The position numbers and the translations under genes were made by a program. Of a stretch of DNA of 64,000 bases, positions 58,201-64,000 are shown in pieces. Origin of the DNA: Flaccisagitta enflata (taxonomy: Eukaryota; Chaetognatha; Sagittoidea; Aphragmophora); contig OZ231126.1 of the NCBI GenBank assembly GCA_965153355.1, positions 80,352,001 to 80,416,000 of the forward strand, given 5' to 3'. Under the pieces are notes generated by a model, which saw nothing but the letters and a program-made list of their open reading frames with translations, was not told the DNA's origin and did not search any database. Numbering within the stretch: the stretch's first letter is position 1; each line of letters opens with the position of its first letter.

Positions 58201-59740
58201 CTCATCGACATCATAGTCGTTTTCAGTTGTCAGCATCGTCGTTGTTCAGAATGTGATTTCTGTTTTTTTCATTCGCAAATTGAAAAGGAAGCAAAACAAA
58301 GTAAAAGTGAGAAAAAAATGTAAAGCAACCTTAACTTGGTAACAAAAAAAAAACACCCAACAACATGTTTGTCAATGTTTTTTACCCAAGCAATAGGAAA
58401 AACATAGCAAAATCTGTGACCATTTTGAAGCTCTGTGAAAGATCTTTCAAATGAGACCTTGATGAATGTCCTAGTTTTATCCGTTTAGAAATGGCATAAT
58501 AATGAAGACAGGTTGTCAAAAATTTGAAAATTTGCTACAGGATTTTCATATTTTTACTTCGTCTTTACATAGAAACTAAACGCATTGAGTTAAAAATTTG
58601 TTCTTGGCGCCATTTTAAAGAAAATTCGAAGCTCTTTAATTTGATCATGGATATTATGTAGCTGTGACAATTCGTATTTTCAAGAGAAACGTAAAGACTG
58701 AAATTTCTTGTAACCATGGCAAAAAAAAAAACCGGATACCATTTTTTGATCAAGAATCGCTCAATAAAAATAAAAGATAAACCCTTAAAATTCATGACGG
58801 TTTCAAAGAGCTTCAAAAGATCTTTCATTTGAGCTCTCACAGAACATTGTAGCTCAAAAACTTTAGAAATTATCAAACTTTAAAGATAACCCCTCCCTAA
58901 TCTCAAATCTGGTTTCTATCTTTTAAGAGTAACCAACTTTGAATTGATATAGCTCCTAAACGAATAAGAATCATGATTTCTGCTTGGTTCCATCTTGTAG
59001 AGAATTCAAAATACTTCATTTTCACTTTGAATTTGGTACCATTCAGTTGATTTCTTCATTCTACAGAATATGTGAAATAAAGAGTATCTTGTTGTCAGAC
59101 ACAGGGATTTGCTTTCTTTGGCAATCACGAAAATGGGTGCTTAACTTCAATCCTTTGTCATTTGAAAACGACTTAAGCTAAAAATTTCTGCTTGGTCTAG
59201 ATTTGTAGAGTTTTCAAAGCTCTTTAAAATGCTCATGGATTTTAAGTGAAAAGAATGAACAGTTTTCAGTCAATCAAGAAAAACAAAGTGTTCGGTTTTT
59301 TATTTTGCCATAGTTAGAGGAAGGTCTTAGCAGAAATTAGAAAGATGATTTGGATAATGTCAACATAAATTTTGGTGGGCGTGGGCGTGGGCTTGGTCAC
59401 TGTCACATCACTATGACCCAAAATTCCACCCCCAACACTAAGGAACGGAGAATTAGTGGAGGATGTACCGCATATGTGTAGTAGTGCTTAGTGTAAGCTA
59501 CAACCGGGTGGTTTCCTTTTCCCCTCAAGTGGCTGACGGTCCGTGACTTTCCAAAAAAACAGAGAGAACATCATAGTCATGCACTCATGCTCTACAACAC
59601 ATTTTGGCCATGTATGAGTTTTTTCCTATAATAGTCCAATGTGACGCGACCTTAAATGCACGTCTACTCTTGATTCATTTATATTTAGAACTAAGGGGAA
59701 TGATAGTCATTTATAATCATTTTTAGAATGGCAAACATCC
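58201..59740. other. AT-rich region with diverged repeat F units
   Basis: 58578-58653 and 59172-59245 align: both run TTAAAAATTT/CTAAAAATTT, CTTGG, a GAA/TAGAG phrase, AAGCTCTTTAA and GATCATGGAT/CTCATGGATT. A third diverged unit is at 58970-59035. 59246-59740 shows nothing recognisable. No gene supported. Confidence 0.4.
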
Positions 59741-59744
59741 TTGA

Positions 59745-59945
59745 AAATGCTAGAGGATTCCATTCATTGAGGCTAGAAATGGGGCCAAGAGGATTGGTTA
59801 GGAGTCTTAAGGCTGGGATTCGAGCCAGGGAATGGGGAGGGAACAGAGAAGAAGAAGGAGAAGGAGAAGGAAAAAGAAGGAAAAATCTCCAATATGTGTG
59901 GAAGCATGGGTCATCGACCCCTTTGGGTCCACAGCCCAAAAAGAA
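59745..59945 (-). mobile_element. Family C right half
   Basis: A few ATTGAGGCTAGAAATGGG-type units, a GAGAAG tract, and AAGCATGGGTCATCGACCCC, TTTGGGTCCACAGCCC, AAAAAG. Confidence 0.55.
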
Positions 59946-60039
59946 AGATGGAAAGAAAGAAAAAATGCTTTGCTTGCTTGCTTGCCTTCATTTAAGTGTT
60001 TGACCTGTGGGAGGTACAGAAGCAACAAGGCCAAGATGG

Positions 60040-60226
60040 AACAAGGCCGGGTACACGGCCACCAGTTGTGGATGGGTGGGCAGGGGTGGAAATACAACTG
60101 TCCGCCACTAAAAAGTTCTAAAACGCTTATTTTCCCATTTTCTTACTCGTGCTGACGGACGGACCAACGGACGGACCAACAGACGGACAAAGCCCCTTAT
60201 AGAGTTGCGTGTCCGCAACTAAAAAG
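60040..60226 (+). mobile_element. Family A element, complete short copy
   Basis: AACAAGGCCGGGTACACGGC, GTTGTGGATGGGTGGGCAGG, an extra GTCCGCCACTAAAAAG, the TTTTCCCATTTTCTTACTCG middle, a GACGGACCAACG core and the end AGAGTTGCGTGTCCGCAACT, AAAAAG. Only the short-copy hairpin variant TTGCG/CGCAA is present. Confidence 0.7.
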
Positions 60227-60234
60227 ATAGAGAA

Positions 60235-60450
60235 GAAGGAGAAGAAGAAGAGCAAGAAGTAGAAGAAGATAAAGAAGAAGATGACAATGAAGATGAAGAA
60301 GAAGAAAAAGAAAAAGAAAAAGAAAAAGAAAAAGAAAAAGAAAAAGAAAAAGAAAAAGAAAAAGAAAAAGAAAAAGAAAATGAAAAAGAAAAGGAAGAAG
60401 AAGAAGACGAAGAAAAAGAAAAAGAAAAAGCAAAAGAAAAAGAAAAAGAA
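60235..60450. repeat. (GAAAAA)n hexanucleotide array
   Basis: AAGAAA hexamers with GAAGAA borders; starts 10 bp after a family A 3' end. Confidence 0.95.
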
Positions 60451-60468
60451 CACTACTGAATCGGGGCC

Positions 60469-60810
60469 TGTTGACACTAGTAAGAAAGGGCGCTTTAACA
60501 CAATTAAAATTGTAGTTGACGAAGCAACTACAAATGAATGTGTTGACACAAAGAAAAATGGGTGTGTTGACACTTACAAAAACGGGCGTGTTGACACTTA
60601 CAAAATTGGGCGTGTTGACACTTATAAAAACGGGCGTGTTGACACTTACAAAAATGGGCGTGTTGACACTTACAAAAATTGGCGTGTTGACACTTACAAA
60701 AATGGGTGTATTGACACAATTCCAAAGAGATTTTGACATGACCATGTGTTAATACAACCATAAGTAGTGGTGTTGACACAGCCAATAAACAGTGTGTTGA
60801 CACAGCTATA
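60469..60810. repeat. 24-bp minisatellite GTGTTGACACTTACAAAAAT
   Basis: Eight regular units start at 60541, 60565, 60589, 60613, 60637, 60661, 60685 and 60709; isolated TGTTGACAC motifs continue on both sides (60469, 60771, 60796). The period is a multiple of three, so NGRVDTYK (one frame) and VLTLTKTG (another) run through the array. TGTTGACA recurs as a possible protein-binding core. Coding is not supported. Confidence 0.85.
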
Positions 60811-60904
60811 ATTAGCGTGTATGATACGATGGAGTGTATCTATGGTAAATCAAATGTTAAATCTAGCAATGGCTACATGTAAATCTAGCTTCCATCATGG
60901 TACA

Positions 60905-61070
60905 CTTTGGACCGTTTCATAGGGCCAATTTACAGACGTTACGTAACTGTTGGTATGCCTGCGTTTCGTAACGCCAAAAAACACACTTTATGAAACCTCC
61001 AAGTGTGTCACTAAGGCGTTTTTAGGTCGTTACGTAACGCAGGCATACCAACAGTTACAACACACTGAAC
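60905..61070. repeat. Palindrome of TTACGTAAC and GGTATGCCTGCGTT
   Basis: GTTACGTAACTGTTGGTATG, CCTGCGTTTCGTAACG is mirrored by CGTTACGTAACGCAGGCATA, CCAACAGTTAC about 60 bp further on. Motif vocabulary (GTTTCATA, CGTTACG, GGCATACC, ACAACAC) is shared with 36360-36876. Confidence 0.6.
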
Positions 61071-61079
61071 AACACAAGT

Positions 61080-61660
61080 GTTGTAACGCTACATTGGCAC
61101 GCGGCGAATTACCTGCCTCGTCATACTAAAGTTGTGTTTCATAGGTGAAAATCACCTCAATTCGTTCTTATGTGTATATAATCGTTTGTTCATGTCTACA
61201 CTCGTCTCCCATCGTCTCCCATTGTCCATAACTACATAACTAACGACTAGTTAATGGTAATGGTTGATGTTAATCATCCAATAACAGTTTAAGATCGAAA
61301 TCTAAAAGTTTTAGATCGATGCTCGAGTCAATCCTTAAGATTCCGGATCTCTTCTCCTTCTTCTCTTTTCCTATTGATAGAAACAGGATGCAGGATTCGA
61401 TTGTCAACTGAATCTCTCTCTCTTCTCCTTCTCCTCGATTCCTATTGATTAATTCCATGTGACAAGAGCCTTTTGTCAACTGATTCCTAACCAAAGTTGG
61501 CGATCTCTAGCTCGAGGCTTGTTTCAAATCGGAGGAAATAGTTTTACATCGAAGATGATCATCACCCAAACATCCAACTTGATTAACATCATTTGTATTC
61601 ATTCTCTACTCAAGCAGTGAGTAACCAACCGAGTAACAACAGTTACTAACGTTTAGTAAC
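61080..61660. other. Possible retroelement 5' region
   Basis: Ordinary sequence upstream of the gag-like frame, with GTATATAATCG at 61172 as a possible TATA element and a short internal duplication (CTCTTCTCCTTCT, TGACAAGAGCC/TGTCAACTGA). No second LTR copy is present, so an LTR cannot be delimited. Confidence 0.25.
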
Positions 61661-61664
61661 AGGA

Positions 61665-62115
61665 ATGAATGGTCAAGAAGACCATCCCCACGTGCCCAGC
61701 ATCCCCTTCACGCCATTTACACAGCAAACGACAGCAGCAAACGACTCAACGCCAATTCCAATCGACATTGACGACGTCCACACAGAAACAGGCACGATGC
61801 CAACCATGGAGGAAATCCTGCTCAAGCAGATCAACTTAACCAAGCTCATGATATGATTACTCGACAACAACAACAACAACAAATGGTGGATGCAGAGTCA
61901 ATGCTCAAGCACAACAGCTTTGTGATTCGGCTGAGCAGCTCAGTCAACGACAACAAACTATCAATCAGCTTTCGTCTTTTTTTCAAACTCTAACAACAAC
62001 CAACTCAGCCACAACAACAACCTCATGGTCGCGTAAGAAGCCTGGACTCCCTCCCTTCGACCAGCAGAACGTGATCATTTGGCTGAACCGTCTCACAGCA
62101 GCATACGACAGAGCT
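61665..62115 (+). pseudogene. Ty3/Gypsy-like gag, N-terminal fragment with breaks
   Basis: A frame opening at 61665 encodes 63 residues (PFTQQTTAANDSTPIPIDID, then MEEILLKQIN) and stops at 61856. Coding character continues in other frames: a glutamine-rich stretch (61860-61960), then LPPFDQQNVIIWLNRLTAAY at 62049-62108. Gypsy-type gag proteins begin with an acidic/glutamine-rich segment followed by LPPF----P--WF--V---F, which this matches well. At least one frameshift separates the pieces. Homology ends near 62115, before the rest of the capsid domain, zinc knuckle, protease or polymerase. The copy is broken and cannot be functional. Confidence 0.5.
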
Positions 62116-62934
62116 GGGGTAGTTTTATATAAAGCGTTTCGCTTTAGATATGTTAAGTCATGTTCTTTACATAGTGACCCGTCTTCAACGGTGGGGCTAA
62201 GACCCCATACTTGGCAGTCATGTAGAATGTCCAAATTTCATCCCTTAGCCCCTACTACTTTGGCCGCTAGAGCGTTTTATGTAATGAGCCCCATTAACTA
62301 ATTTAACATATGTGTGTTTTCCTTTAGTAAAATACTTATCAGTATAAAAGTATATACATATGCATATCATATTAAAGGTCAACCCTTATATACTCAAGAG
62401 GGCCAAATCGCAATACGACTGACTGACTGACTGACCTCTTAGCGCCCTTTATCATACCACCTCTCTTAACAGCGCCCTTTATCACCTCTCTTAACGGTAG
62501 TTATTTTTCCATTTGCTGATTCCAGGCTGTATAGTTCGCAGGACAAAACGCATGACAACATCTTAGCTTGTCAGCCTCCATTGGCTCCCGGAACAGTTCA
62601 AGAGGATACAATTTTGAAATGGTCCAGATTGTGTATCACTTGCAATCAATTTCTACTTCAAATAATCTACAAGAGGAAACTATCACTTTTTTTATCATTA
62701 TTATTATTGTAATTCTTTTCATCAACATGAGAATGCGACAATTCAGGAAAATGAACAATCAAATGAATGAAAGAATGGAAGGAAGAAAGGTTGAAAGGAA
62801 GAATGGAAGAATGGATTGATGAATAAAAGAAGCGATCAAATGAATAAAAGATGATTCTTGAAGGAATCTTAAAAAAGTTGCTGTTTTTTTTTTAAGTCGA
62901 GTAGTACATATTGACACACCCAGATGGGAGATAA
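62116..62934. other. Unassigned region
   Basis: An inverted AAAGCGTTTCGCTTT-like motif at 62131, a GACT tetranucleotide patch (62419-62438), and a twofold CTTAGCGCCCTTTATCA/TTAACAGCGCCCTTTATCAC repeat (62438-62495). Low-complexity GAATGGAAGGAA at 62765-62815. It includes the 3' side of the minus-strand gene that ends at 62935. Confidence 0.35.
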
Positions 62935-63200
62935 CTAATCTTCCTCATCTGAGGATATGACGATGACATCGTAGGTCACATCAGCAATTTCTCTATCTTG
63001 TGAAACGATGATGACGCTTGGTTCCTCAGTTGAACTGGACTCATCATTTATTTCGATGACATCTGACACGTCGACGTCGCGCATTTGGTCAATGATTGAC
63101 TGACAATCACCAGTTGGTCGTTGCTTTGGTGGCGTAGGAAGTTCCTCGTTTGAAATTGAATCGTCGCTTGGAATTTGCCGTGGTTGCCGATTTGATGATG
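62935..63200 (-). CDS. Last exon of a protein with tandem SUMO-interacting motifs
   Basis: The minus strand has an acceptor TATATCTTTACATACAG ending at 63201, then 266 bp ending in TAG (62935-62937), giving two bases plus 87 codons. There is no internal stop and composition is protein-like: SSNRQPRQIPSDD, then EELPTPPKQRP, then an acidic C terminus. Three hydrophobic/acidic segments match SUMO-interacting motifs: DVIEINDESSS, SVIIVSQD and DVIVISSDEED, the last directly before the stop. Motifs of the form (V/I)x(V/I)(V/I) next to acidic or serine residues bind SUMO in PML, RNF4-like ligases and many nuclear proteins. The upstream exon at 63481 ends in a phase that fits exactly. The region is predicted disordered; the enzymatic or structural part, if any, is outside. 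No protein family is recognised. Confidence 0.6.
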
Positions 63201-63480
63201 CTGTATGTAAAGATATATCATTGTTTATCTTTGCCCCTGCCCACTAGCACAAAACTTGGGTAGCTGTGTATCCGGTGTTGTCAACTTGATAATGAATGAT
63301 TTGGAGTTAAACTCTGCACCAAGGGTTTTCAAGGGACCAACAAATTCTATCCGTTATAGGCGGCATATTGTTATGGACAATATAGGAAATAAAGAAAACA
63401 GGTTGAGGGGACCAAGAATTAGTAATCGTTACAGGCATAATTGGTAAGACTGGTCCCACATCTTTTATGCGCAAATTTAC
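63201..63480 (-). other. Intron of the SIM-protein gene
   Basis: 280 bp between donor AA|GTAAAT (GT at 63480-63479) and acceptor ACATACAG|CA. It contains a family A 5' fragment in reverse orientation (63228-63275: TGCCCCTGCCCACTAGCAC, TGTGTATCCGGTGTTGTC), showing a mobile-element insertion inside a gene. Confidence 0.5.
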
Positions 63481-63739
63481 TTGTTGGCCTTTGGGGTGTC
63501 GTTTCTCCATCCTTGTCTTTGTCCCCCATTTCTGCGTTTGATTCGTCTTCGTCCCCCGTTTCTTCGTTTGATTCTTCTTCCGAATCGTCTTTTCTTTCTC
63601 TCCCAAAATACAAACCCCATTTGCATTTATACACCTTCCTGAGATGTTTCATTTTTTTGCTCATAAGCGGTTTTCTTAGTTTTGACAAAATATTCATTCT
63701 ATTTTGCCTTGTGTTTTTTTTTTCTCGCGATTTATGCAT
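63481..63739 (-). CDS. Upstream exon of the SIM-protein gene, acidic
   Basis: The minus-strand frame is open from an ATG at 63739 to the donor at 63481. It encodes a lysine/arginine-rich start (KKMKHLRKVYKCKWG) and then an acidic run with a perfect two-copy 30-bp repeat at about 63530-63590: ESNEETGDED then ESNAEMGDKD. It ends GETTPQRPT with one base left over, which joins the two bases opening the last exon. The true 5' boundary is uncertain: translation may start at 63739, or an acceptor such as CATCTCAG (about 63640) may open a shorter exon. Basic-then-acidic composition fits a nuclear protein; function unknown. Confidence 0.45.
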
Positions 63740-63767
63740 TACTGCTTATGCCAAAATGCTTGTTATG

Positions 63768-63900
63768 CTTTTTAGGGCAGCAGCCCTAAAGGTGTCATTG
63801 ACCTCTGGTTTTACATACAGGCTTTGAAGCCCGTATCCTAACCAACTTAGGCAGGGCAAGGCTACCGCTGACCATCTTACGCTTTTGCAACTGTTTTCAC
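63768..63900 (-). mobile_element. Family C remnant
   Basis: GGGCAGCAGCCCTAAAGGTG, TCATTGACCTCTGG and, after a short unique loop, GGCAGGGCAAGGCTACCGCT, GACCATCTTACGCTTTTGCA: a right end plus inverted leader without a minisatellite. Confidence 0.6.
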
Positions 63901-63939
63901 AGCCCTTGCCCACCTGCTTAAGATTTGAGTAGCCCTTCA

Positions 63940-64000
63940 ACCGGGAACACACGGCTACCCGAATTGCCCACGGGTGGGCAGGAGCATTGATAAAAAAGGC
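63940..64000 (+). mobile_element. Family A element, cut by window end
   Basis: AACCGGGAACACACGGCTAC, CCACGGGTGGGCAGGAGCAT; the core and hairpin would lie beyond 64000. Confidence 0.55.

Noticed and set aside
60281-60752. Octapeptide-repeat protein (NGRVDTYK)
   Set aside because: The upstream part is poly-lysine from a GAAAAA array, another frame is equally open, and no splice or start context supports it.

Overview
This window is non-coding-dominated eukaryotic DNA, almost certainly from an animal and most plausibly a marine or other aquatic invertebrate; the phylum cannot be settled from the sequence. The reasons are a near absence of long non-repetitive reading frames, one gene-like locus with phase-compatible GT-AG splice sites, remnants of a non-LTR retrotransposon and of a Ty3/Gypsy-type gag, many miniature DNA transposons, and extreme microsatellite density. 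No rRNA gene, convincing tRNA gene, CRISPR array or bacterial-type operon was seen. Two runs of 33 Ns (27500-27532, 35546-35578) are assembly gaps beside simple repeats.

The window is best read as layers of mobile elements and tandem repeats. Family A (about 25 copies or fragments) starts AACAAGGCCGGATACACGGC, carries a (GACG/GACC)n core and ends in a hairpin AGTCGCG...CGCGACT followed by A. Family C (about 17 copies or halves) has inverted ends built on GGGCAGCGGCCCC and an internal 19-23 bp minisatellite. Their architecture resembles Helentron-related, microsatellite-carrying elements (DINE-1/pearl type). Four copies of a PIF/Harbinger-like MITE (family D) lie in the first 15 kb, three with exact 3-bp target duplications (TTA or TCA). 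Several palindromic Tc1/mariner-like MITEs (CAG...CTG between TA dinucleotides) occur at 5, 16, 18, 40-41 and 44 kb, and a 1.78-kb palindrome at 43.75-45.53 kb has a 5-bp duplication TAGGA.

Layout: 0-10 kb, a reverse transcriptase tail, A and D elements and a 400-bp CT array; 10-12.2 kb, a purine minisatellite split by two C elements; 13-19 kb, a 300-bp tandem duplication, MITEs and minisatellites; 20-36 kb, microsatellites, a 930-bp 22-bp minisatellite and CCAAT-box clusters; 36-46 kb, dense nested A, C and MITE insertions; 46-53 kb, A and C elements and a 377-bp duplication; 53.98-55.1 kb, a homogeneous array of sixteen 71-bp units starting inside a truncated C element; 55-61 kb, GTT arrays, C elements and a 24-bp repeat; 61-64 kb, a decayed gag fragment and the only convincing gene.

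That gene lies on the minus strand (63739 to 62935). Its last exon encodes an 87-residue acidic, disordered tail with three SUMO-interacting-motif-like segments, the last being DVIVISSDEED before the stop. Four clusters of CCAAT boxes, mostly spaced 30-33 bp and all close to GA/CT arrays, look like promoters or enhancers, but no first exon could be assigned to any of them.
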